From Collinsella aerofaciens (GTDB lineage: Bacteria; Actinomycetota; Coriobacteriia; Coriobacteriales; Coriobacteriaceae), in the NCBI GenBank assembly GCA_030841765.1, contig JAUUSS010000133.1, positions 1 to 5,197 of the forward strand: a DNA stretch of 5,197 bases, read 5' to 3'. The stretch's first letter is position 1, and every line of letters begins with the position of its first letter. Shown here one piece after another: positions 1 through 5,129 of the stretch. The notes below the pieces were generated by a model. The model was given only the letters and a program-made list of their open reading frames with translations. It made no database searches and was not told where the DNA came from. The translations under genes were made by a program, and so were the position numbers.

Positions 1-1
1 G

Positions 2-1027
2 GCCGAGGTCGTCGGCCGCATCATGCTTTTGGAGGGCGAGCCCCCCATGGCGGTGGGAGAGACGCGAGTGGTGCAGGTACGCTTGGAGGAACCGCTTCCG
101 CTGCGCGCCGGCGACCATGCCGTGGTGCTGTCCTATTCGCCGGTCATGCTTATTGGCGGCGGGCGCGTGCTGCTTTCGCGCTGCCGTCGCTCGCGCGAGC
201 TTTCGGCCGGCGAGCGCGCGCTGTTTGCGGCGCTCGAGTCCGGCGATATCGCGGGCGGTGTGGGCGCTTGGCTGGCGCTGCAGACGCTGCCGGTTACGCC
301 GGTTGATGTTGCCGAGGCGCTGGATCTTGGTGCCGGCGAGGTCGATGCCGCGCTGCGCGGGTTGGTGGCGCAGGGCTCCGTTCGCAAGCTTGGCGTGGGT
401 GATGCGGGCCTCTTGGCGGACGCCGTGGTGCTCGACGCCGCGATGGATGCACTGGCGGCGACCCTGTCAGCCATGCACGCGGCGGCTCCCAAGGAGACAG
501 GCTTTACGCCCGGCGCCGTTGCCCATGCTGCGTGGCCTGCCGCTGATGAAGGCGTTGCCGCGGCCCTGATTTACGAGGGCTGCTCGCGCGGCGTGTGTGC
601 CTCCGAGGGCGCTGAGGTGTTCGACCCGCACTCCGCTGCCGCCGCGGCGCGTGTGGTGCGCGAGGCCTGCGAACGTATCGTTGCCTTGCTGGACGAAGCC
701 GGCCTCGATGCACCGGCGCTTCCCGAGGTGGGCGAACAGCTGCAGCTCGGCCGCGACACCATGACGCGTGCCCTGCGCGAGCTTTCGCTCAACCGTTCGA
801 TCGTTAAGGTCGAGCGCGACGTTGCCCTGTCCGCTGCCGCCGAGGCCCATGCGCGCGAGCTCGTCGCCGCCGCCATTGAGGCAGCCGGCGGCGCTGCCAC
901 CACGAGCGTGCTGCGCGAGGCCCTGGGCGTGTCGCGCAAACGCGCCATCAGCATCTTGGAGCACCTGGATGCCGTGCGCTTTACGGTGCTCGACAAGGAT
1001 GCCGGCGGCCTGCGCTCCCTGCGCTAG
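2..1027 (+). CDS. selB: Selenocysteine-specific translation elongation factor SelB, C-terminal part (5' truncated by window)
   Basis: SelB is the GTPase that brings Sec-tRNA to the ribosome at UGA codons marked by a SECIS hairpin. Its C-terminal winged helices bind that hairpin. The frame is open from base 2 and gives 341 residues before the TAG stop. Full SelB is usually about 600-640 residues, so the GTPase domain and domain II lie outside the window. Fragment residues 1-60 look like the end of the EF-Tu-like domain III, with the typical SYSPVMLIGGGRVL stretch at about residues 44-57. The rest is helical, alanine-rich winged-helix repeats. The last one (about residues 290-341, with GVSRKRAISILEHLD) matches the final SelB wing, where family members read like SRKYAIPLLEYLD. 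The tRNA-Sec gene starts 36 nt after the stop, which strongly supports the call. No terminator is seen between them. The ATG at 23 is internal, not the true start. Confidence 0.93.
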   Translation, partial: AEVVGRIMLLEGEPPMAVGETRVVQVRLEEPLPLRAGDHAVVLSYSPVMLIGGGRVLLSRCRRSRELSAGERALFAALESGDIAGGVGAWLALQTLPVTPVDVAEALDLGAGEVDAALRGLVAQGSVRKLGVGDAGLLADAVVLDAAMDALAATLSAMHAAAPKETGFTPGAVAHAAWPAADEGVAAALIYEGCSRGVCASEGAEVFDPHSAAAAARVVREACERIVALLDEAGLDAPALPEVGEQLQLGRDTMTRALRELSLNRSIVKVERDVALSAAAEAHARELVAAAIEAAGGAATTSVLREALGVSRKRAISILEHLDAVRFTVLDKDAGGLRSLR

Positions 1028-1042
1028 ATTGGCTGCTCGGTT

Positions 1043-1051
1043 TGGTAAAAT
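1043..1051 (+). promoter_or_regulatory. Extended -10 promoter for tRNA-Sec
   Basis: TGGTAAAAT combines a TGn extension (1043-1045) with a TAAAAT -10 hexamer (1046-1051). It ends 12 nt before the first base of the tRNA, so transcription would begin around 1057-1059 and leave a short 5' leader for RNase P. No convincing -35 box sits at 16-18 nt, which is tolerated for extended -10 promoters. It lies just after the selB stop, so tRNA-Sec could also be made by read-through from selB. Confidence 0.55.
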
Positions 1052-1063
1052 ATCGTCGCACTT

Positions 1064-1160
1064 GGGAACGGATGGGCTCCGGTGGGCTCCGCGGTCCTCA
1101 AAACCGTTGCGAGGCGTGCAAAACGTCTTGGATGTGTTCGATTCACATACGTTCCCGCCA
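1064..1160 (+). tRNA. selC: tRNA-Sec (anticodon UCA), CCA encoded
   Basis: The 97-nt sequence folds as a selenocysteine tRNA, which decodes UGA with SelB. Acceptor stem: 1064-1070 pair with 1150-1156, discriminator G1157, CCA at 1158-1160. D arm: six pairs, 1074-1079 with 1084-1089, and a 4-nt CGGT loop, as in Escherichia coli selC. Anticodon arm: 1091-1095 with 1103-1107, loop CCTCAAA, anticodon TCA at 1098-1100. The long variable arm pairs 1110-1117 with 1123-1130 around a GCAAA loop. T arm: 1132-1136 with 1144-1148, loop TTCGATT. The six-pair D stem, extra-long variable arm and UCA anticodon distinguish it from tRNA-Ser. The eighth acceptor pair expected in bacterial tRNA-Sec is here a G1071/A1149 mismatch. 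It lies directly downstream of selB, a common arrangement. Confidence 0.96.
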
Positions 1161-1169
1161 TACGCTACC

Positions 1170-1226
1170 AGCGCTTTTGTGCTCGCGGTCTTGCTGCGTG
1201 CCGCAAAGGCGCTGTTTTGTTTTGTT
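1170..1226 (+). terminator. Probable intrinsic terminator of tRNA-Sec
   Basis: A 12-pair stem (1170-1181 with 1202-1213, including two G-U pairs) is followed at once by the T-rich run GTTTTGTTTTGTT (1214-1226). The 20-nt apical part can form a small inner stem (GCGG with CTGC). It begins 9 nt after the encoded CCA, the expected place for a terminator that isolates the tRNA gene from mobA. The T run is interrupted by G, so termination may be incomplete. Confidence 0.6.
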
Positions 1227-1238
1227 ACGGGGCCGTCG

Positions 1239-1260
1239 CGTCGCCTGGTATTTGGCGACG
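1239..1260 (+). promoter_or_regulatory. Candidate mobA promoter inside a 7-bp inverted repeat
   Basis: CGTCGCC (1239-1245) and GGCGACG (1254-1260) are perfect inverted arms around the 8-nt spacer TGGTATTT, which resembles an extended -10 element. It lies downstream of the tRNA-Sec terminator and about 55 nt before the chosen mobA start, so it is a reasonable site for a promoter with an overlapping operator. No clear -35 box is visible. A chance hairpin in GC-rich DNA is the alternative. Confidence 0.3.
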
Positions 1261-1314
1261 GTGCTTGGCTTCGTGCTCCGGGTTTTGAGTATGCCGATGG
1301 GGGTGTTTTGCCGT

Positions 1315-1947
1315 ATGACTACCGTAAGACGGGCCGATCTTTCTTGCGTCGTCCAAGCGGGCGGGCTGTCGTCGCGCATGGGCTGCGACAAGGCGCGCAT
1401 GACGTTTTGCGGAAAGCCCCTGATCGAGCGCGTGCTGGAGCAGTTGGCGCTGGTCGGCGGAGAGTTGGTCGTCACGACCTCGCGCCCGGACGAGCTTGCC
1501 TACCTTGAGGAGTGCGAGTTTGGGGGCCTGTTGCCGCGCGTAGCCATGGACGTCGACGGCCCTGCCGGTGCCATGCGTGGCATCGCGAGCTCGCTCGCAG
1601 CAGCTCGGCTGCCCCTCGTGGCGATCGTCGCCTGCGACATGCCGTTCGTCTCGCCGGAGCTGATCGGCGCACTTGCTGATCTGGTCGAAGAAGGTCCGCT
1701 CGACGTGTGCGTTCCGCGTGAGGAGCGGGGGATTGAGCCACTGTGCGCCGTGTGGCGCCGCGACGCATGCGCTCCGGTGGCTTGCGAGCTCCTCGCCAGC
1801 GATCGTCAACGCATTCGTTGTCTAATCGACCGAGTGAACGCCGGCTATCTAGACGAGCCGCAGATTATCGAGGCGGCCGGGTCGCTGCTCTGCTTCGAAA
1901 ATGTCAATACGCCCGAGGAGTTTGCGGCGGCCGAGCTGCTTGCCTAG
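1315..1947 (+). CDS. mobA: Molybdenum cofactor guanylyltransferase MobA
   Basis: MobA transfers GMP from GTP to molybdopterin-bound molybdenum. The product is the MGD form of the cofactor used by DMSO-reductase family enzymes such as formate dehydrogenases; the enzyme is cytosolic. The 210 residues (family about 190-210) show the nucleotide-binding signature QAGGLSSRMGCDK at 14-26, KPL at 34-36, DGPAGAMRGI at 81-90, the metal-binding CDMP at 107-110, and the C-terminal FENVNTPEEF at 194-203. The AGG...DK pattern and the NVNTPEE tail favour MobA over the cytidylyltransferase MocA. Residue 14 is Gln where most members have a hydrophobic residue. The open frame continues upstream to 1042 but would run through the tRNA gene and its terminator, so the start must be later. 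ATG 1315 is preceded by GGGGG at 1299-1303, while in-frame ATGs at 1291 and 1297 have weaker ribosome sites. The next gene begins 29 nt after the stop. Confidence 0.88.
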   Translation: MTTVRRADLSCVVQAGGLSSRMGCDKARMTFCGKPLIERVLEQLALVGGELVVTTSRPDELAYLEECEFGGLLPRVAMDVDGPAGAMRGIASSLAAARLPLVAIVACDMPFVSPELIGALADLVEEGPLDVCVPREERGIEPLCAVWRRDACAPVACELLASDRQRIRCLIDRVNAGYLDEPQIIEAAGSLLCFENVNTPEEFAAAELLA

Positions 1948-1966
1948 TTCTGCATACCTCAATGAT

Positions 1967-1971
1967 GGGAG
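1967..1971 (+). promoter_or_regulatory. Ribosome binding site deciding the start of the DUF3343 gene
   Basis: GGGAG ends 5 nt before ATG 1977. The in-frame ATGs at 1962 and 1965 lie upstream of or at this site and have no comparable sequence in front, so 1977 is preferred. Confidence 0.7.
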
Positions 1972-1976
1972 ATGCC

Positions 1977-2372
1977 ATGTCTCACGATATTTGCCCCGAC
2001 ACCGGGGAACCTTGTACTTGCGACGGCTCTGAGCCCTGCACCTGCGGTTGTGGCGGCTGCGGGCATACGGCCGAGGAAGAGGCCGCGGCGGCCGCGTATC
2101 GCGAGTCGCATCGAGAGGCCCCGTCCGGTGCTGCCCTCGACCACGAGCGCAAGATTATCGTGTCGTTTGACAGCACCTTCGATGTGATGGAATGCGAGCA
2201 GCTGTGCCTGAATGCCGGCGTGCACGGGCGCATTATGCCTTTGCCCGGCTCCATTACCGCCGGCTGCGGGCTGTGCTGGGCCATGCCGTTCTCGGGCGAT
2301 GCACTCGCCGCTTTCCGCGCTGCCACCGAAGGCCGCATTACCCCTGCCGACTACCATCAGCTCGTCCTCTAG
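1977..2372 (+). CDS. Putative Se/S carrier-like protein (DUF3343) with cysteine-rich N-terminus
   Basis: The 131-residue protein has two parts. Residues 58-131 resemble the DUF3343 family, named in Pfam as putative Se/S carrier-like. They show a beta strand (KIIVSFDST, 59-67), a helix with C73 and C77, the PLPGSI segment (88-93), and the conserved Gly-Cys-Gly-Leu at 96-99 followed by C100. C97 is the candidate carrier residue. Family members are usually only 70-90 residues. The extra N-terminus (1-57) holds seven cysteines in its first 28 residues (6, 13, 15, 21, 23, 25, 28) plus H3 and H30, arranged C-x-C-x5-C-x-C-x-C-x2-C from 13 to 28. This looks metal- or selenium/sulfur-binding and metallothionein-like. 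An acidic, alanine-rich linker follows. There is no signal peptide or membrane segment. The gene follows mobA by 29 nt and is near selB and tRNA-Sec, which fits a role in Se or S handling. The exact function is unknown. Confidence 0.75.
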   Translation: MSHDICPDTGEPCTCDGSEPCTCGCGGCGHTAEEEAAAAAYRESHREAPSGAALDHERKIIVSFDSTFDVMECEQLCLNAGVHGRIMPLPGSITAGCGLCWAMPFSGDALAAFRAATEGRITPADYHQLVL

Positions 2373-2375
2373 CCG

Positions 2376-2419
2376 CCAAAACCACCACATTGGGGACAGG
2401 CACCTTTGTGGTGGTTTGG
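2376..2419 (+). repeat. REP-like intergenic hairpin
   Basis: AAACCACCACA (2379-2389) and TGTGGTGGTTT (2407-2417) are perfect 11-bp inverted arms, extended outward by CC/GG with one bulged A. The 17-nt loop contains GGGGACAGGCACC. From memory this loop motif recurs in intergenic repeats of several bacteria, but I could not search for it. It starts 4 nt after the DUF3343 stop. There is no T run behind the stem, so it is not a standard terminator, though it may protect the 3' end of the mobA-DUF3343 transcript. Confidence 0.6.
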
Positions 2420-2429
2420 AACACGTGGA

Positions 2430-2456
2430 CGAAACAGGTTTGAAACACAGGTTTCG
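2430..2456. repeat. Short direct and inverted GAAAC repeats upstream of gdhA
   Basis: ACAGGTTT occurs twice (2434-2441 and 2447-2454). CGAAAC (2430-2435) faces GTTTCG (2451-2456), with a further GAAAC at 2442-2446. More GAAAC copies lie at 2503-2507 and 2528-2532. The clustering between two transcription units could mark a regulator-binding site for gdhA, about 100-200 nt upstream of its start. No known regulator is recognised. Confidence 0.3.
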
Positions 2457-2550
2457 CACGTCAGGCACTCAAAAACGCTTCTACCTGCATCGTAATCAAA
2501 ACGAAACATCCGCTCGTCGGCTTATGCGAAACTTTGCCGCAACAGTGCGA

Positions 2551-2556
2551 TATTAT
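2551..2556 (+). promoter_or_regulatory. Candidate -10 box for gdhA
   Basis: TATTAT matches TATAAT at five of six positions and sits in the only AT-rich stretch before gdhA (2541-2570). The sequence at the ideal -35 distance (GAAACT, 2528-2533) is poor, and a nearby TTGCCG (2534-2539) is too close. GATAAA at 2565-2570 is an alternative -10. A start near 2563 would give a leader of about 65 nt containing the hairpin at 2573-2595. Confidence 0.35.
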
Positions 2557-2572
2557 CCATACACGATAAAGC

Positions 2573-2595
2573 TCGCGGCGCATGGGGTGCCGCGA
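2573..2595 (+). other. GC-rich hairpin in the gdhA 5' leader
   Basis: TCGCGGCGC (2573-2581) pairs with GTGCCGCGA (2587-2595), nine pairs including one G-U, around an ATGGG loop. It ends 25 nt before the ribosome site. A TTTTCGTTT stretch begins only 7 nt after the stem (2603), too far for a standard terminator. It may stabilise the mRNA 5' end or act as an operator or attenuator-like element. Confidence 0.45.
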
Positions 2596-2620
2596 CCGAC
2601 ACTTTTCGTTTCCCATCATT

Positions 2621-2625
2621 GGAGG
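2621..2625 (+). promoter_or_regulatory. Strong ribosome binding site of gdhA
   Basis: GGAGG lies 4 nt before ATG 2630. It decides against the in-frame upstream ATG at 2582, which falls inside the leader hairpin loop and would add 16 residues not found in this family. Confidence 0.85.
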
Positions 2626-2629
2626 AAGC

Positions 2630-3985
2630 ATGAGCTACACGCAGAAAGTTCTCGAAGAGCTCAAGGCCCGCTATCCCGAGCAGCCTGAGTTCATCCAGGC
2701 CGCGACCGAGATCCTCGGCACCATTCAGCCGGCGCTCGATGCCCATCCCGAGTACGAGGAGGCCGCCCTGCTTGAGCGCCTCGTCGAGCCCGAGCGCATC
2801 GTTATGTTCCGTGTCCCCTGGGTCGACGACCAGGGCAAGGTTCAGGTCAACCGCGGCTACCGCGTCGAGTTCAACTCTGCCATTGGACCCTACAAGGGCG
2901 GCCTGCGCTTTAACCCGACGGTCACCCTGGGTATGCTCAAGTTCCTGGGTCTGGAGCAGATTCTCAAGAACAGTCTGACCACCCTTCCCATGGGCGGCGG
3001 TAAGGGCGGCTCCGACTTTGACCCCAAGGGCAAGTCCAACAACGAGATCATGCACTTCTGCCAGTCCTTCATGACCGAGCTCTATCGCCACATTGGCCCC
3101 AACACCGACGTTCCTGCCGGCGACCTGGGCGTTGGCGGCCGCGAGGTTGCCTACCTGTTCGGTCAGTACAAGCGTCTGACCAACGAGTGGACCGGCGTCC
3201 TTACCGGCAAGGGCCTCTCCTTTGGCGGCTCGCTTGCCCGTACCGAGGCCACCGGTTACGGTCTGGCCTACTTTGTGGACGAGTACCTCAAGAGCCGCGG
3301 CGACTCCTTCGAGGGCAAGAACGTCGTCGTTCACGGCTCCGGTAACGTCGCCATCTACGCGGTCCAGAAGGTCTCCCAGCTCGGCGGCAAGGTGCTGGCC
3401 TGCTCCGATACCCATGGCTGGGTCGAGGATCCCGACGGCATCGACTACACCGTGCTCGAGCATGTCTACAACAAGAAGCGCTCCGGCCACGACAAGGGCG
3501 TCACGCTCGCCATGTACGTCGACGAGAAGCCCAATGCCACGTGGCACGAGGGTGACGGCCGCGGCGTGTGGCAGCTGCCCTGCGACATCGCGCTGCCCTG
3601 CGCTCGCGAGAACACGCTGCTGCTCGAGGACGCCCAGGCGCTCGTCGCCAACGGCTGCAAGGTGGTCGGCGAGGGCGCGAACATGCCCACGACCATCGAG
3701 GCCACGACCTACTTCCAGGAGAACGGCGTCGCCTTTATGCCCGGTAAGGCTGCCAACGCCGGCGGCGTGCTCGTGTCCGGCCTGGAGATGAGCCAGAACG
3801 CCGAGCACCTGTCCTGGACCTTCGAGGAGGTCGACGGCAAGCTCGAGCAGCTCATGCGCGGCATGTTCCACAACGTGGACGACACCGCCAAGGAGTATGG
3901 CCAGGAGGGCAACTTTGTCATGGGCGCCAACATCGCTGGCTTCCTGAAGGTCGCCGACGCCATGCTCGCCCAGGGCGTCTGCTAA
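2630..3985 (+). CDS. gdhA: Glutamate dehydrogenase, hexameric, probably NADP-specific
   Basis: The enzyme reversibly aminates 2-oxoglutarate to glutamate with ammonium and NAD(P)H, linking nitrogen assimilation to central metabolism in the cytosol. The 451 residues match the family's roughly 445-450. Substrate and catalytic motifs are intact: PYKGGLRF at 87-94 (K89), K113, LPMGGGKGG at 119-127 (K125), and VPAGDLG at 161-167 (D165, catalytic acid). By memory these positions coincide with the Clostridium symbiosum enzyme numbering. The Rossmann domain has GSGNVAIYA at 236-244 and a strand ending in ACSD (257-260), more like NADP-linked E. coli GdhA than the NAD-linked clostridial enzyme. NADP preference is therefore inferred. 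The C-terminus has GEGANMPTT (347-355) and PGKAANAGGV (371-380). Codons end mostly in C or G and a strong ribosome site is present, which suggests high expression. It has its own leader and terminator, so it is monocistronic. Confidence 0.97.
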   Translation: MSYTQKVLEELKARYPEQPEFIQAATEILGTIQPALDAHPEYEEAALLERLVEPERIVMFRVPWVDDQGKVQVNRGYRVEFNSAIGPYKGGLRFNPTVTLGMLKFLGLEQILKNSLTTLPMGGGKGGSDFDPKGKSNNEIMHFCQSFMTELYRHIGPNTDVPAGDLGVGGREVAYLFGQYKRLTNEWTGVLTGKGLSFGGSLARTEATGYGLAYFVDEYLKSRGDSFEGKNVVVHGSGNVAIYAVQKVSQLGGKVLACSDTHGWVEDPDGIDYTVLEHVYNKKRSGHDKGVTLAMYVDEKPNATWHEGDGRGVWQLPCDIALPCARENTLLLEDAQALVANGCKVVGEGANMPTTIEATTYFQENGVAFMPGKAANAGGVLVSGLEMSQNAEHLSWTFEEVDGKLEQLMRGMFHNVDDTAKEYGQEGNFVMGANIAGFLKVADAMLAQGVC

Positions 3986-4011
3986 ATCTTCGCGCGACAT
4001 AGCATGTGATG

Positions 4012-4044
4012 AGGCTCCCAGCTATCCGGCTGGGAGCCTTTTCT
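4012..4044 (+). terminator. Intrinsic terminator of gdhA
   Basis: AGGCTCCCAGC (4012-4022) and GCTGGGAGCCT (4029-4039) form a perfect 11-bp stem with a 6-nt TATCCG loop, running into TTTTCT (4039-4044). It lies 26 nt after the gdhA stop. Confidence 0.93.
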
Positions 4045-4060
4045 ATCCCGGAGGACTCCT

Positions 4061-4135
4061 CATATCTTGCGGTGAAATACGGACTGTTTAGCGCCCCAGA
4101 ACGGCTAATCAGTCCGTATATCACCGCAAGTTATG
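4061..4135. repeat. 75-nt near-perfect inverted repeat
   Basis: The core arms 4066-4085 and 4111-4130 are complementary over 20 positions with a single A/A mismatch. Pairing resumes beyond one more mismatch with CATA (4061-4064) against TATG (4132-4135). Inside, TTAGC (4088-4092) faces GCTAA (4104-4108), leaving a small GCCCCAGAACG loop. Almost the whole element can fold into one long hairpin on either strand. It has no T run and stands 16 nt beyond the gdhA terminator, so it is not the terminator. A mobile or REP-type palindromic repeat is the most likely class. A structured RNA is an alternative. Confidence 0.75.
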
Positions 4136-4181
4136 GATGGGTGGGTGGATTTTGTCCTAAAACGGTGTGCGGCCCCTCGTT

Positions 4182-4190
4182 TGGTACACT
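4182..4190 (+). promoter_or_regulatory. Extended -10 promoter for the molybdenum hydroxylase genes
   Basis: TGG (4182-4184) followed by TACACT (4185-4190) forms an extended -10 element. Transcription would start near 4197, giving a leader of only about 18 nt before ATG 4215. No good -35 box is seen at the normal spacing. The preceding bases CTCGTTTGGTA closely match the tRNA-Sec promoter region CTCGGTTTGGTA. Confidence 0.5.
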
Positions 4191-4214
4191 TAAAAGTACT
4201 GGACAAGTGGAGAG

Positions 4215-5129
4215 ATGGGGGAGAACGTGCTCAAGTTCGGTACCTACGTCCGTGTTGGAAACGCGGCCGAAGCCTATGAGCTCTTACAGAAGAACCGCAA
4301 CAACAAGATTGTGGGCGGTGGCATTTGGATGCGCCTGGGCTCGCGTCGCGTCGCGACGGCGATTGACCTTTCGGCCTGCGGACTCGATCAGATCGAGGAG
4401 ACCGAGACCGAGTTTCGCATCGGTGCCATGTGTACCCTGCGCCAGCTCGAGCGTCATGCCGAGCTCAACGCGCTTGTCAACCATGTCTTTGAGTTTGCCG
4501 TCCACGATATCGTGGGCGTGCAGTTGCGCAATACCGCCACGGTGGGCGGCAGCATTTACGGCCGCTTTGGCTTCTCGGACGTGCTCACTGCCTTCCTCGC
4601 GCTCGATTCCTATGTTGAGCTGACGGGCGCCGGCCGCGTGCCGCTCGCCGAGTTCGTGGACATGGGTTACGTGCGCGACGTGATCGAGCACATCGTAGTC
4701 GTTAAGCACGACTACCGTGCGAGCTACGAGGCCGTGCGCAAGGCCGCGACCGACTTCCCCTCCTTAAACGTCACTGCCGCCTGGTGGAACAACAGCTGGC
4801 ATGTCACCGTGGGCGCCCGCCCGCTGCGCGCGACCCTGCTGCAGGGCGAGGCATGCGGCCTTACTGCCGAGCAGCCTTCCGAGGACGAGCTTCGCGCTCT
4901 GGCCGCTTATGTGCGCGCCCTGAGCTACGGCACCAACCTGTGGGGCTCGGCCGCCTACCGCCGCCGCATCTCGGCCCCGCTTGCCGTGCAGGCCGTGCGC
5001 CGCGCCGCCGGCATCGAGCTTTCGGCCGCGCTTGCCCGCGAGCTCGAGACCGTGCAGATCCCCAAGTTTGCCACGGACGAGTATTCCTGCCGCCGCGTGC
5101 CCGGCGTCGATTCTAGCGAGGTGCGCTAA
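4215..5129 (+). CDS. FAD-binding subunit of a xanthine dehydrogenase-family molybdenum hydroxylase
   Basis: This is the medium subunit, which carries FAD and passes electrons between the [2Fe-2S] subunit and the final acceptor. The 304 residues fit the family's usual 270-300. An N-terminal FAD domain holds VGGGIWMRLG (33-42) at the place of the pyrophosphate-binding AGGTDL motif and LRNTATVGGSI (104-114), the second FAD signature, then SDVLTAFLALD (121-131). The C-terminal domain ends with WGSAAYRRRI (243-252), typical of CO dehydrogenase flavoprotein C-termini. The GGG-IWM form of the first motif departs from the canonical GGTDL. Start: ATG 4215 has GGAG (4209-4212) only 2 nt before it. GTG 4227, preceded by GGGGGAG at 4217-4223, would remove four residues and is a real alternative. 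The stop overlaps the next start (TAATG), so the two are translationally coupled. Substrate (xanthine, other purine, nicotinate or another) cannot be told from this subunit. Confidence 0.88.
   Translation: MGENVLKFGTYVRVGNAAEAYELLQKNRNNKIVGGGIWMRLGSRRVATAIDLSACGLDQIEETETEFRIGAMCTLRQLERHAELNALVNHVFEFAVHDIVGVQLRNTATVGGSIYGRFGFSDVLTAFLALDSYVELTGAGRVPLAEFVDMGYVRDVIEHIVVVKHDYRASYEAVRKAATDFPSLNVTAAWWNNSWHVTVGARPLRATLLQGEACGLTAEQPSEDELRALAAYVRALSYGTNLWGSAAYRRRISAPLAVQAVRRAAGIELSAALARELETVQIPKFATDEYSCRRVPGVDSSEVR

Noticed and set aside
1161..1174. A short CGCT-ACC-AGCG hairpin followed by CTTTT as the tRNA terminator
   Set aside because: Only four pairs. The longer stem at 1170-1213 uses the same bases and has a longer T-rich tail.
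1042..1314. An upstream in-frame extension of mobA of 91 codons
   Set aside because: It would be translated through the tRNA-Sec gene and its terminator, has no MobA similarity and no ribosome site.
768..1508. A + strand open frame spanning the selB end, tRNA-Sec and the start of mobA
   Set aside because: It is out of frame with both recognised genes, has arginine/alanine-rich composition and crosses a tRNA gene.
1743..1976. An upstream in-frame extension of the Se/S carrier gene into mobA
   Set aside because: It overlaps the conserved C-terminal MobA motifs in another frame. GGGAG before ATG 1977 gives a better start.
2522..4000. A 492-codon open frame on the minus strand covering all of gdhA
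   Set aside because: It is the exact antisense of a clearly recognised, conserved gene. Such frames arise from biased GC-rich codon use. Its translation is low-complexity with no known domain.
4061..4135. Reading the long inverted repeat as a terminator
   Set aside because: There is no T run after the stem and a perfect terminator is already present at 4012-4044.
4006..4623. A + strand open frame through the gdhA terminator, inverted repeat and hydroxylase gene start
   Set aside because: It begins in the terminator region, overlaps a recognised gene in another frame and its composition is arginine/serine-rich shadow sequence.
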